From Symbiodinium natans (lineage: Eukaryota; Sar; Dinophyceae; Suessiales; Symbiodiniaceae), in NCBI GenBank assembly GCA_905221605.1, contig CAJNDS010000017.1, positions 82,001-146,000 on the forward strand: a stretch of DNA of 64,000 bases. The letters run 5' to 3'. Position numbers and translations under genes: made by a program. The first letter of the stretch is position 1; each line of letters starts with the position of its first letter. Below, in pieces: positions 1 to 12,234 of this stretch. Below the pieces are notes generated by a model. That model saw only the letters and a program-made list of their open reading frames with translations, was not told the DNA's origin and did not search any database.

Positions 1-1030
1 CGTATGAAGCTGCTGCTTACAGAATGTGCGCGCCCTTTGACAGGCTGCCAGTGCCCACTCAGAGTCGACTTGTTTGATGCTCAGCCCATCCTCGGCGAAG
101 CTGGACCTCCAAGGAAGCTGTTGAACATGAGGCTCTTGAGCTTAACAGGCTCAGCAACTGCTTAGCATATTCACAGAATGAACTCGCCACACAGGTGGCC
201 CATGTCCGTTCCGAACCAAGCCAGTCTAAGTCTCACAGCTCAGTCTTGTACTGAATTTCTTTGACCAGCCGGGCAAAGGCGGCTTTCGGAATGGAGAGGT
301 AGTTGTGCGTCTGCGGAAAGGACCCGTGCGCAGATGACTTGATGTACATTCGTTCACTTGCAGAATTCGGGAATTCGGTCCTGCTGGAGCCTGTAAATCT
401 CTCGGTCAACTCCTCGTCGCCTGGAGCAGCATAAGGAAAAAGGATGACAATGATAACATTGTGATAACATTTCGGGCACAGTCTTGAACGCCCGGCACAC
501 GATTAACCTTCCACAACTGTCTACAACCCTGTTTTTGCTAGTTGCCGCTCCCCGCACCTGTGTACCCTGCATGTTTTGCAGTTACTCCTGCTCAGCCTTC
601 TGGCCACATTTGAGCTGGGAGTACCCGTTTTATACCCCAAATAGAACAGAATCCTTGTTTAAAGGGACCCCCAAAAGGGGACCCCTATTTTCGGAAACCC
701 CGTTTGTACAACCTCTCGTCGCTCCTTTCATGACCCCCACACAAGCTGGCGCGGAGTATATGTGTATATATGTGTGCGTTGACCCCTTGCAGCGCATGAA
801 GGGCTTTCTTCTTCTGAGAGAGCCTTCTTCGTAGTTAGTCTTAGGAGAGGAATGCCCTCACGGACCTCCTTTTCGTTTGCTCTTCCTTCCTTCCTCTGCA
901 CGTAACCCCTCCGAGGGGGGGCCGCCCTTCCGGCGTGCATAACCGTTCGCGGTCATTCGTGGTCTGCGTGTGAGACCTGTGCCTTGTGAAAGACCCTGGA
1001 CTGAAGTGTTATGACATTATATCCGCCGAG
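1..1030. other. unassigned sequence, no gene seen
   Basis: No exon, RNA gene or tandem array could be supported here. Short open frames exist on both strands but lack recognisable motifs. The segment at 681-701 recurs at 20860-20880 (see the dispersed repeat entry). Confidence 0.4.
681..701 (+). repeat. dispersed repeat, copy 1 (second copy at 20860-20880)
   Basis: The 21 bases from 681 to 701 (core CTATTTTCGGAAACCCC) are identical to 20860-20880. The flanks are also similar, with a GGACCCCCAAAAGGGG-like stretch before each copy. This suggests an old dispersed element of unknown type. Confidence 0.6.
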
Positions 1031-1034
1031 CCCG

Positions 1035-1123
1035 GCAAGCTGGGGGGAGCGCAAGTGCAGGGCTTCTTACCCTTTCACTCAAACCCCGAGCAGCCTTCCT
1101 GGCCCGCTACCCAGTTAACACCC

Positions 1124-1160
<37 letters not shown>

Positions 1161-1710
1161 ATCCCCATGACCCCCCCCCCATGCCCGCCCAGCCACCCCC
1201 CAAAAAAACGCTAAAGTTCTTTTTTATCCTGATTGACAACTTGCGAAGCCGATTTAATTGGTCGCGGCATTTTTGGCCCCTTCCCTGTACCCCTTCACTC
1301 AAACCCCTACATCCTACAAACCTGAGCAGCGCCCAGCCACCCCCCAAAAAAAACGCTAAAGTTCTTCTTTATCCTGATCCTGATTTACAACTTGCGAAGC
1401 CCATATTTGGTCGCGGCATTTTTGGCCCCTTCCCTGTACCCCACAAACCCCTACATCCCACAAACCCGACCAGCTAACACCCGCCCCCCCCATCCCATGC
1501 CCCCCCCCCCATGCCCCCATGCCCCCGCCCAACCACCCAAATTCTTCACTTGCGAAGCGCATTTGGTCGCGGCATTTTTGGCCCTTTCCTGTACCCTTCA
1601 CTCAAACCCCTACATCCCACAAACCCGAGCAGCCTTCCTGCCCCCCCCCCATCCCCATGCCCCCCAGCCACCCTCCAAAAAAACGCTAAAGTTCTTCTTT
1701 ATCCTGATCG
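1035..1710. repeat. minisatellite of about 155-190 bp units with poly-C blocks
   Basis: Three imperfect units can be lined up by the marker TTGGTCGCGGCATTTTTGGC at about 1258, 1409 and 1564. Each is followed by a CCCTGTACCC-like stretch, a C-rich block and an AAAAACGCTAAAGTTCTT stretch. Units differ mainly in the length of the C runs. A further unit lies at 2190-2400, on the far side of another array. The proline-rich and glycine-rich open frames here are products of the repeat, not genes. Confidence 0.75.
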
Positions 1711-2170
1711 TCTGTGAAGCTCGGGAGCCTCGCGAGCTTCGCGCTTCCCCTGAAGCCTGAAGTCTGAAGCTTCTCGAGCTTCGCGCTTCGCCTGAAGCCT
1801 GAAGTTCGGGAGCCTCGCGAGCTTCGCGCTTCGCCTGAAGGCTGAAGCTCGGGAGCCTCGCGAGCTTCGCGCTTCGCCTGAAGCCTGAAGCTCTGAAGCT
1901 CTGAAGCTTCTCGAGCTTCGCGCTTCGCCTGACACTTGAAGTCTGTGCAGCTCGGAAGTTTCGCGAGCTTCGCGCTTCGCCTGAAGCCTGAAGCTCTGAA
2001 GCTTCGCGAGCTTCGCGCTTCGCCTGAAGCTCTGAAGCTTCGCGAGCTTCGCGCTTCGCCTGACGCTTGAAGTCTGCGAAGCTCGGGAGCTTCGCAAGCT
2101 TCGCGAGCTTCGCGCTTCGACTGAAGCCTGAAGCTCTGAAGTTTCGCGAGTTTCGCGCTTCAAAAACGAA
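1708..2170. repeat. short-unit array (CGAGCTTCGCGCTTCGCCTGAAG)
   Basis: Degenerate units with the core GAGCTTCGCGCTTCGCCTGA are repeated about ten times, with spacers such as AGCCTGAAGCTCTGAAGC. The array sits inside the longer 1035-2400 minisatellite and splits it. All overlapping open frames (EARSSR-type peptides on the minus strand) follow from the repeat. Confidence 0.8.
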
Positions 2171-2185
2171 GCTCCCCTGGCTCTC

Positions 2186-2395
2186 TTCTTGCCGAAGCCC
2201 ATTTGGTCGCGGCATTTTGGGCCCCTTCCCTGTACCCCTTCACTCAAACCCCACATCCCACAAACCCGACCTTCCTGGCCCTCTACCCGGCTAACACCCA
2301 CGCCACCCCCATCCCCACCGCCCCTACCCACCCCCCCCGTGCCCCCCGCCCAGCCACCCCCAAAAAAAAGCTAAAGTTCTTCTTTATCCAACACC
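2186..2395. repeat. outlying unit of the 1035-1710 minisatellite
   Basis: The TTTGGTCGCGGCATTTTGGGC marker, the CCCTGTACCC stretch, the C-rich block and the AAAAGCTAAAGTTCTTC end recur here in the same order and orientation as in the units upstream of 1710. Confidence 0.75.
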
Positions 2396-2525
2396 ATTAG
2401 CCCTAAACCCTAGACCCTAAACTTAGACCTTAGACCCTGAACCCTAAACCCTAAAGCCCTGCTACTCTGTCGGTGGAGCCTGGCGCCTTTTACGGGGTCG
2501 GCGGAAGCGGCGTTAGCCCTTAGAT

Positions 2526-2575
<50 letters not shown>

Positions 2576-3230
2576 TACCCCCCCCCCCCCCAGGAGAATC
2601 TACCTTTTCAGGTAATCTTGGATCTTGGATGGGTTTAGGGTTTAAGGTTTAGGGTTTAGGGTTGAGTGATGGTACCCCCCCCCCAATCTTATGGTTCGAG
2701 GCGTACCGTCCTTCCTTCTCCATTATCTGCAATTGATATACAGTACATATACCCTATATACATACATGATGTGGGCACTTATCCTACTTTGTCTTTGCTT
2801 TTCCTAGCCCTATGGGATTTAAAGTTCAAGAGTTTAAGCCTCAAACCCTATAGGGTTACAAGGTTCTGTTACTGTAGGGTTTAGCGGGTTTAGGGTTTAA
2901 GGATTCTAAACGTGAGCCCTGTAAGGCTTCAGGGTTTGTCGTTGAAACAGTAAAGGGGTTAAAACCCTACAAGGTTTCGGGTTACGATTTTTAAATTCCT
3001 AAGTCTTAAACCACAAAAGGGTAAACCATGTAGGGTTTAAACCCTATAAGGGCTAGCCCCGATAGGGTTCTAGAGATACACCCTGAATAACCCTAAAGCT
3101 TTACATCCTATAGGGTTTAAATATTTCAACCTAAACCCTAAACCTTTAAACCTATAGAGTTTAAAGGCCACCTATTCGGTTTAAATACCTAACCCTATAG
3201 GGACTCTATAGGGGGGGGGGGGGGGGTTAC
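2395..3230. repeat. interstitial telomere-like tract (CCCTAAA/TTTAGGG variants)
   Basis: Exact and degenerate CCCTAAA and TTTAGGG heptamers occur throughout, in both orientations, mixed with CCTATAGGGTTT variants. An (AT)n run lies at about 2527-2573, followed by poly-C at 2579-2592. Telomere repeats of the TTTAGGG type are known from dinoflagellates and plants. The mixed orientation and decay indicate an internal relic, not a chromosome end. Confidence 0.7.
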
Positions 3231-3316
3231 CACAGGTCCCGAGGCCAAGTTGGAAAGAACCCCCCGCCCCCCCACCCCCCCCCCCCCCACCTAACCTAAG
3301 CAACCGAAACCCCCCG

Positions 3317-3351
<35 letters not shown>

Positions 3352-3353
3352 AC
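3212..3353. repeat. poly-G and poly-C homopolymer cluster
   Basis: A G run at about 3212-3226 is followed by C runs at about 3264-3290 and 3311-3351. Such tracts recur at about 1121-1160, 13996-14013, 19737-19758, 38178-38220, 39302-39322 and 40300-40410. Confidence 0.85.
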
Positions 3354-3813
3354 CTAAGCAACCCGACTGCTTACAAGCAACCCAACTGCTTCTAAGCAAC
3401 ACACCTAAAACAAAAGACCAACTCTTATACCTCATCCTCTGGATATGGAAATCTGAAACTCTCATCATGTAGAGATTGAAATGCGAATCTTGTTGAAGAT
3501 GAGAGGGTAAGAATCTATACGAAAGCGTTAGAGGTATCTTCAACCCGATACGAAAAAGCTACAGGTGTCTTAAACCCCCACCCTTTGGAGGTAGATTCTC
3601 CAGGGGGGGGGGGGGGTACCATATATATGTGTGAAACTCTATATCTCTCTCTCTCTCTCTCTCGGGGGGGGTCGGCCCGAAGGCGTGCTCAAGCGATCCA
3701 GTCTGTGACATTCTGTGTGTGAAATTATGCATGGCACCGCCTCGAACAAATCCCCCTCCCCAACCTCCCTCAGACTGAGGTTGCCCGTAGCATATGTGTG
3801 TGTGCTCCCACGG

Positions 3814-3958
3814 TTCTTCTTCTTCTTCTTCTTCTTCTTCTTCTTCTTCTTCTTCTTCTTCTTCTTCTTCTTCTTCTTCTTCTTCTTCTTCTTCTTCTTC
3901 TTCTTCTTCTTCTTCTTCTTCTTCTTCTTCTTCTTCTTCTTCTTCTGCTTCTTCTTCT
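3814..3958. repeat. (TTC)n microsatellite
   Basis: About 48 TTC triplets with one interruption near the end. The poly-Ser, poly-Phe, poly-Leu, poly-Glu and poly-Arg frames over it are artefacts of the triplet repeat. Confidence 0.95.
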
Positions 3959-4089
3959 AAGGGGCTTGAAGGGATCACACCGCCCCCGCGCTCTGGGCGC
4001 GCCCATGTCCACATGTCTCCGTTGTGAAACTGAACAGGAGAGGCGTTGGAATCACAGTTCTCTCCCCCTCTCTCGCTCCCTTCCCCCAT

Positions 4090-7000
4090 CCCTTTCGCTC
4101 TCTCTTTGATCGAAAGGCCTGAGTGTTTCTTCGGACACTCCGCCCACTTCGCTCTGGGCCCCCCTGCGCCGGGCGCTCTGCGCGCTCCGCAGCGCGCTCC
4201 GGGCGTTCCGGGCCGTCTCGGCGGACCCCGCGCCTCGGAAAAAGAAAAGAAAAGCGCGTCTCGGTGCTCATGCGCGAGGCGCGTGGGCGCGTGGGTGTGG
4301 GTTTGTGCGTGCGTGCGCAGCGTGCTCGCGTGCGTGCATGTGCGCGCATGGGCGTGCGACTCCCAAAAGAAAAATTAGAAAAAGAGGAGAGATGAAGTTG
4401 CTTGGGCCCCAGCGAGGGTGCGGCATCTTCTGCCGCGGATCCTGATGGGGCGCGCAGGCCAAGTCAGCAAAGTGGAATTTTTTTGGACACCCAACCTCTC
4501 CCAGCTTCGCGGCCTCTGCCGCGAGCCATGTGCTCGGCTGCCCCTGCGAGACCCAAAAAACTGAGAGGTGCTCAGAACAGTGGAAGCTGGCAACAGTCAT
4601 TGAAATCCCGCGAATCGAAGGGCTGCGCAAACAAGAGAGTTTTGCAGCTCCAAGGATCTTGGTGCCTTGTGGCTAGGCGAAGGCCACCACCACGAGCCAA
4701 GCACTGTGCCCAGAACAAATGCCCAGATTGTGTGCTCAGTAGCACTCGCAGCGGGCGGCGCAGGTACCGTACAGATTCAGAACTTCCGCTCTCAAATGCA
4801 GGCCCGTCTTTTCTTGGTCCTCAAAGTCAGACTCACTGGCATTAGCACCGCCCACTGATTTTCAATGAGCTCCTAAATCGCCAACGCTGAGGGGAAGCTG
4901 TACGATGGCACGTACGTGACACACTATCACAAACACTACCTTACTACCACTCACTACCGGCACTACTGCGCTTCTGGACATCGCTGGGATTCTTTCTGGG
5001 CCAAGTCATCCCAGTCTGGTCTAGGGCCTAGACTCACTTGGCCAGTGGCGAAGAGCACCCGCATTGGGCAGGTCCTGTCTGAAGTCTTAGCACAGGTGGT
5101 GGTAGATTTGCCATTGCAAGACATGTTGGATTGCTTATAGGGCTCCTGGAAATCAGCACCAGTGTACTGGGAGCGCTGGGACCACCTGAGATTCCCAGCT
5201 TCTTCTGATTTATTTGCTTGTTCCTCGCGAGACAGGAAGAAGAAGAGCCAGAGAGTGAGAGAGAAAGGGAAAGAGACTGGGACAGAAAACAAAAGAAAAA
5301 AAAACGGAGGGACAGAGAGACTGCAGAGTCTCTACAATTCTCCGGAAGTGGGCAACGCGAGGGAACGCTGCGGGATTCTGGAACGGCTGGCACCCTGAGG
5401 GATACTCCCACAAGGATTTTCTGATTGGGGAGTGCTCTGCAAGAAGGGGGGAGAAGGAGAGAGGGGGGAGACACTTGGGAGATAACGAAACAGAAAAGAT
5501 AATGAACAAAAACGGCTCCCTAGGTGTCCGTGTACCTTTTTTTGAAGAAAGCAGAGCTGCGACAGTTAGACAATGGTAGTTGTGCCCACCCCGCAAAACG
5601 TCACGGTTCTCAAGTCACTTCTCTCTCATATCTTCAGAGACTGGGGGTCATAAGTTTGTCAACGTGAAACTCACCTAGGAAGCAACCCGTTGATTGCAAC
5701 CGACGACCCTCGGGACACCCCCGCCACCTCTCAAAAATTAAATAAGGGGCCCGCAAGGGATCCCTTCCACCCCTCTCGGTCTGTTGGGCCTGCAGGGGGC
5801 GACAGATCACTTTGTAGGCGAAGTTGCGCTTTAGGACTAAAGAACGGGCAACCCGTTCTTTTAACCCCTGAACCTGTTCTTCTGGCCCCTGTCCCGTTTT
5901 TTAACTGGCAATAATCCGTAGAAATCCCATTCAAAACTCAACCATAGCCTCAGTCGGAAAGCTTTCTTACACAAAGGAAGACCTAAACCTTTCGGTCCTG
6001 AGAGGGTTGACCTATGGAGCCTCCAGAGGGCAGCACATTCCAAAAAACCGAAGAGGACAGCCCTGACAGAAAAGGGCTCAAACAATGCGTCTGGCTTTGC
6101 CCCTGTTAACTTGATCGCCACCGCCTAAACGGAAAACCCGCCGGTTTTGATTGGGGCTTGGGGTTTGAGATGTCGGATCTGAGGCCAAACAGCTTGCGCA
6201 GTGCGGGCGCAAAGGTAAATGATTTGTTCACGCTCTGGAAAAATCATTTGGCAATGAATATCTCAATAGCTGGAAGAAGCCAACATGAATGTTTAGGCCC
6301 CACAGAAGAAGCCCACACGCAGAAAACCAACAGTTGCCTAGCCATCCCTTCGACAGCACTCCAGGGTAGGCCACTCAGTATCATCCAGCTTCAACCCCAA
6401 ACCCCCAAACCCACCCCTGCGTCATTCCCCGAACGAAAGCCCAGCCTGCGTGCAGCACTGCCTCGACCTTCCTTCCGTGTTGCGTAACATTCTGGTTCTC
6501 CCCTGAATCTGTGATGTCAATGGCGGTGTCACGCGGCGTCTGCTCCCTGTTCCAGACTGCCACACTTGACCCAAGCTCATGCTGCTTCACCTGCATGCGC
6601 CAATTCGTTAGTGCATCATAAGTGCGTCAGGAACGAATCGAAAGACTTCAATCCACAATGGGTTGGTTGATCTCCATGCCACGCCGGCATGGAGGGTGCT
6701 CTCAAGTCTTGGGCACTGCCCCATCTCACCAAGGGCATACTGCCAATGTGTATCGTGTCCAGCCTGGGACCCTGAACCCTTTTAACCTCCGGACCTGCAC
6801 CCTTCCTTTGTTCTGGGGTCGGCCCGGCTGTCGAGGCGTTTACAATTACTCTGTGCTGTCGCTGTGCTTCTGAGAGCTGAGGGCTTTCCCTCATAACTGA
6901 CTGTAGTGAGTGGAGCCTCACTGAACACCTGCCGCAACAGAATAAGAACGAGTGGGTCGGATATAATGCGGAAAGGTTGCCCGAACAGAAGAGTGAACTA

Positions 7001-7100
7001 GTCCGGAATAGCACCCCCAGCCGCACCGCATGTGGGCGGGTTAAATATCCAGCACAGATTTGGTAAATATCCAGCACAGATTTGGCGGCAACTGAGTTCC
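4090..7100. other. unassigned sequence, no gene seen
   Basis: Several frames of 70-150 codons are open on both strands, but none shows a recognisable domain. The stretch is locally GC-rich (4130-4350) and purine-rich (5220-5320). The sequence at 6811-6848 recurs, with an insertion, at 40461-40514. Confidence 0.35.
6811..6848 (+). repeat. dispersed repeat, partner at 40461-40514
   Basis: A segment containing CGGCCCGGCTGTCGAGGCG followed by GTTTACAATTA is matched at 40461-40514. There CGGCCCGGCTGCCGAGGCGG is separated from GCGTTTACAATTA by a short CG-rich insertion. Confidence 0.6.
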
Positions 7101-7102
7101 TG

Positions 7103-7735
<633 letters not shown>

Positions 7736-7739
7736 GCGG

Positions 7740-9660
7740 AGGCGGAGGAAGAGCATCAGAGATACAGCAAGCGTTCATCTGGGAGTCTGTGACAGATAGG
7801 TGCTCAGGGATACTGTGCAGGACTCTGTGGGGAAAGGATATTGAAAGGCACTCGACTAGGGATACTGTAATGGATCCCTGGCACGGAAACCCGCCGGCCA
7901 GGTGACCCGAGAGACGAGCAGACACAGACAGATTCACAAACCCACACACGACACCGAGGGCGGGGAACCCAAAATAACGAGGATCAAGTGGAGGAGGTGG
8001 AGGTGGAGGAGGAAGATCGCTGGAACAGAACGTGCTGAGCGCGTGCCTTCCGCTCTTCGGACGCGGAGCACTGGACCCACGTGGCCGCGCCTCTGCCAGG
8101 AGCGCTTTCCCAAAGGCTTTCTCCCCCAAAAACTCAGCTCCGCACTCAGGCTCAAGAGTCTTCGCTCACGCGTTTCTAGTTGAAATTGAAAGCTAGGCCT
8201 GCCGGGGTGGAAAGAGCAGCTCGCCATCATCCACCACCGACGGCCTGGAGTTGCGCAACTTAATCAACTAGCGAGCTCAAAGGGATCTGTTTTTGCACAG
8301 CACTTACTGTGTGCAGTGACATATATCCGGCCACTGGACAAGGCCCCTGGCTTCAGTGACAAGGCATCAAGGAAGCCTGCACCTCGAAAGCTTGGCCAAT
8401 TCCTGGACATCTTTTACCTCTTAAGCGTGATCTTGTGTGCACTGTGTGCCTTTGGAGTCTGCAGCGCAACGGCCTCGCAACATCGCGCGACAGTCAATGT
8501 GGTTCTTTCCCCAGTCAGCCCCATCGATTCAAGGAGCCGACTTTGGCTCTGAGGCGGTGGGGCAGTACCATCGCGTGCACAGCTGCCACCCTTGGGGAAT
8601 AATTCAATTCTCGAAGAGAAAAAAACACAACTCTGACAAGGGCACAGGGGCGGATGGAGTGGAGATGCAAAAAAAGACGGAGGGGCGAAACAACGGAGCT
8701 TCCAAGCTTGGGCTCCCCTGCCACCGAGCAGAAGGCCCGAAGCAGATCAAACATCCTCAGGGCTCTCCGTTGGGCTCTTGGGCTCTTGGGCTCTTGCTTT
8801 TCTGCCTAAACCCCCACCCCCACCCCCAAAGACAAGCGAAAGAGCGAATCTCGTTGTGTTAAAAAGAGGAAGAGGGAGGGTCCAAAGTCTCGATGGGCGA
8901 TGTATCGGCACTCATTGACGGCAGGGCACCTTCATCTCGAGGCATCGAGGGCACAGAGGCTTCTCCAGGATCCGACAGGACCGTTTAAGGTGTCCTTGCC
9001 CTGTACTGTTCTTACAAGCCTAATGCCTCCTGCTGTATACAACATATATACACCTGAGGACGTACGGCTGAGCGTGGAGCTGTGTTGCTCTTGCGCCTGC
9101 TAAATGCCCTATATGCTCTAAAACGCGGCTTCGGCACTCATACGACATGATCCTATAGTGTACTACAGTCTTCAATCTCATTCTTTCAAATGTCTTTGTC
9201 CCTTTTTGGGGCTCAGCGGGGCAGCTCGCATCCACTCACGGCTCGAATTGCCGTCGCGTCATTCCTTAGTGTCTTCGTATGTTTTCGTCCCGCCCCCTCT
9301 CACCGTCCCTTTCTTGTCTACACCCTTCTTCAGTCAGTCATCTGAGCACGTGGCCTCGCGGTCTTCGCGCACCCAGATTCTCCTCTCAGCACAAACATCG
9401 GCATGTCAATATGGGTTACAACGACTTCTGGAATTGGGATCTACACGGCTCGATTGCACGCATACTCTCTGCCTTCATTTTTGGTCATTTCCGCTGCGTC
9501 TTCTTTCCACAGGCTTAGGGCCGAAACTCTGCGATGTGGATTTCAAAGGAATATCTCAGCTTGAGGTTCTCGCTCGCTCCCTTTTCTTTGAGAGTGGTTA
9601 GATGCGTCACGGCGCGTGCTAGCGTCGGCCTGCAGGCTGGCCTTCTCTCTTTCATTCCGT
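7740..9660. other. unassigned sequence, no gene seen
   Basis: No exon could be supported. Pyrimidine-rich plus-strand sequence at about 9140-9500 precedes the candidate exon at 9667. Confidence 0.35.
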
Positions 9661-9666
9661 TTCCCT

Positions 9667-9783
9667 ATGTTTCCCAAATCTCTTGTTGGTCGTCTTCGTC
9701 TGTTTCGCCCTGCAGTGGGCCGTTTCGCGCCCGTTGCTGCGGCTGCGGTTAGCCCGTTTGCCCAGGATGAGGAGACGCGCGGA
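9667..9783 (+). CDS. candidate first exon encoding an organelle-targeting-like N terminus
   Basis: An ATG at 9667 opens a frame beginning MFPKSLVGRLRLFRPAVGRF and continuing with Ala, Val, Ser and Pro. It is basic, rich in Arg, Leu, Phe and Ala and free of acidic residues for about 34 positions, then turns acidic (QDEETR). That is typical of a mitochondrial or plastid targeting peptide. The frame stays open to 10158, but C-rich low-complexity sequence from about 9815 suggests the exon stops around 9783. A pyrimidine-rich CTTCTCCTTGCAG followed by GTAAG lies at 9913-9930 and could be either an acceptor or a donor. No mature domain was recognised, so this is a composition-based guess. Confidence 0.25.
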
Positions 9784-10561
9784 GGGGGGACTGAAAGCAG
9801 CGCGTGGCCTCCCTGCACCCCTCCCCCCCTCCCCCCTCCCCGCACATCGGCGGGTGACGCGTGGAGTGTCGCAAGCGTCTTCCACATGTATCCCCACTGC
9901 CAGTTCCTTGCCTTCTCCTTGCAGGTAAGACAGATTGGGATCGGGATTTTCGAGGCGCGCATGTCTGGGAGTGAATTTGTGTCTGCTGATGGGCTTGAGA
10001 GCCAGGGAAAGTGTCTCTTCCTTCCTTCCAACCCCCTCCCAAGAGGAGGCCGCCCAGTGGGAGTGCCGATACCGATCTCCTCGCTGTTTCTTTCCTTCTT
10101 TCGTGGGGTCCGCGCAAGTCCCTGTGTTTGGGGCAACTCGGTGTGTACACCCGCGTAGTACGCCCCCATGCCTTAGCGACTATCGCCAGCTTCGTGAAAC
10201 TTTCTTCGGGCTTCAGCTGCCCCTTCTTCTTATTCGCCTTTCGGCTTTGGGGTGGCCTGCCCGTGCCCCCTGCTTGTTCGGCCAAGAGTCCGACCCGCAA
10301 CCGTTCTTCCATTAAAGCCCTTCGTGCCAACGCCCCCCACATTTACCTAAGCGAAGCCTCCCTGCCAAACTCGAGCCTGTTGGAACCTGCCCGAACTCCT
10401 CCTTCGCCCCCCTAACACGTAGGTTAGCAGATGTTAGCAGCTTACTACCACACCGGTTCCTGACTTACAATCTACAATCCCCCAGCTGCAGACCCGATAG
10501 GACAACTTGTTACTCCCTCAAGGTCCGCGTGTTCCCTTCTACGATGGTGCTCTGAACCCGC

Positions 10562-11754
10562 TCAGTTCCTCTTCTGCATGGCATCCTCCCCTCCCATCTC
10601 GTCGTCGCCGTTGTTCTCGGAACCGTCTAGTTCTTTGCCCCCAACCAAGGGTGCCTGCGTTGCTTCGACCTTCTTCTGCCCGCTGCTTCTCCTTGTTGTG
10701 CTTCCCCCCTCTCGTGGCCCGGGTGCTGCCCTGTCCCCCCGTTCCTCCGCCTGTCCCTCCTCCTCCCGTTGTGCTGTTCTCCGCGTTGGTCTCCCTGCCA
10801 CTGGTTCGACCTGGTAGTGGTACAGGATGTCCATGTGCCGCCCTGTCCCCTCCCCCCGCCCCTCCATTCGTTGGTAGTTCGGTGGCGTGCAGGCTCGGTG
10901 CGTGGTGGTGGTTGCGGTGGGGGTGTGTTTCCAGCTCCAGGAGCTCCCCCACAACTCCCTGCTCCAATCGTCCAGCGACCGCAGCGCTTCTTGCAGTTGT
11001 TGTCTGATTCGGGCTTCGTGTTGTAGCCATTCCCCCCCCCCCTTGCTGGGTTGTGCCTCCTCCCCCCCCCGCCAGTGCCAGCGCGTCCGCTGAGTGCACC
11101 TCTGTGCCCCCCTCAACGTGTTGGACCTCCAGCGCACAGGCTTCTGCCCCCAAGCAGGCTTCGGCGTGGTGTTGCGTGTTGGTGAGCTGCTGCGGAGTGG
11201 GGGGTGGTTGGGGTAACTTCGGGTAAGGTGCAACGCCTGTTCTCCCTCCGCGCCCCTCGCTTCGGCTAAAAAAGTTCCCAACTGCTCATGCATCGGACAC
11301 TGTCCAGCCATCGTCGCCCTTGGCGGACGAGCTGTAGCATTGTCCCTACATCTGGCGTCTTTCCTGTTGGTTGAGACCCACTTGTTACTTGTCTTGCCTG
11401 CCGCCCCCTCGGTGCCCCACCTCCTCCTGTTGGTGCTGGTTCCCCCTCCCTGTAAGTCACGGGTGTGGTAGGCCCTAGCAGGCTGTGCCTTCCGATCCAA
11501 GGCCGCGTGCTGCTGCTCTTCGGTTGGGGTGCTGCTGCTCTGCTGTGGGTGTGGATTGGTTGGCTTCGCCCCCCGGCTTTCGTGGCGCCGCAACTCCCTC
11601 AGACACTGCAGTGCCGTATTAAGGTGGTGCCTTCCTTCCCCCAGTGCCGCTCTATCCCCGCTGTCTGTTGTCGGGTTCGCGGCTTGCTCTTCTGGCACTT
11701 CCATGCTGCCTGTAGGCATGCCCTGGCCGTCTTTCTTTCTTGGGGGCATGGGGG

Positions 11755-11786
<32 letters not shown>

Positions 11787-11788
11787 AC
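10562..11788 (-). CDS. 408-codon ORF of unknown function, possibly retroelement-derived
   Basis: This is one of the longest open frames not explained by a tandem repeat. The product is hydrophilic and rich in Arg, Gln, Thr, Glu and Gly, with stretches that could be helical (EARIRQQLQEALRSLDDW near codon 265, HEQLGTFLAEARGAEGEQAL near codon 165). There is no CCHC knuckle, reverse transcriptase or endonuclease motif. A second minus frame (10539-11153) and long plus frames overlap it, as expected of GC-rich sequence where stops are rare. The first ten codons are a CT-repeat artefact (11754-11788), so the true start, if any, lies inside. It could be a decayed gag/ORF1-like region or simply non-coding. 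Confidence 0.25.
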
Positions 11789-11899
11789 TTTCTTCTTCTC
11801 GTGCGCTTATTTACGCTCGCTCCTCAACTCCTGCACTGAACATACGCGTCTTGTCGAGTCCTTCCTCGCAGTTCACTGTCCGTCATGATGGAGATAGCC

Positions 11900-12069
11900 C
11901 GCCTGGCCTGAAACGCACTGATGATCTCTAAGCATTCTGCAAACCCCCTACAAGTCTGAACTCGATTCACCCATTCAGCTAGGAGCAGCCTCTCTCGAAC
12001 TGCTGTACTCCACAAGCGCGCAACCTTTGGAGCCTTGAACAAGAAGACAGCACACAAACATCACTGAGG

Positions 12070-12100
<31 letters not shown>

Positions 12101-12230
12101 GGTACCCCCCCCCATCGTTTTCCTTTTTTCTGTCAGGTATCGAGCTAAGACGATTTCGTCTGGGCCGCAGTGTTTAGGGCTTCTCGTGAGGTCCCAGTGT
12201 TTGTCCTCTCATGATATAAAAACTTCAGAC
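11900..12230. other. unassigned sequence with (AT)n at about 12072-12100
   Basis: The TA dinucleotide run is followed by GGTACCCCCCCCC. The same order (AT run, then GGTACC or CTACC and poly-C) occurs near 2570-2592, and GGTACC with poly-C or poly-G occurs near 2665 and 3610. No gene is visible. Confidence 0.5.
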
Positions 12231-12234
12231 TTCC

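Noticed and set aside
3559-4089. 176-codon minus ORF with poly-Glu
   Set aside because: It is the (TTC)n tract read on the opposite strand; Ser, Phe, Leu and Arg homopolymer frames overlap it.
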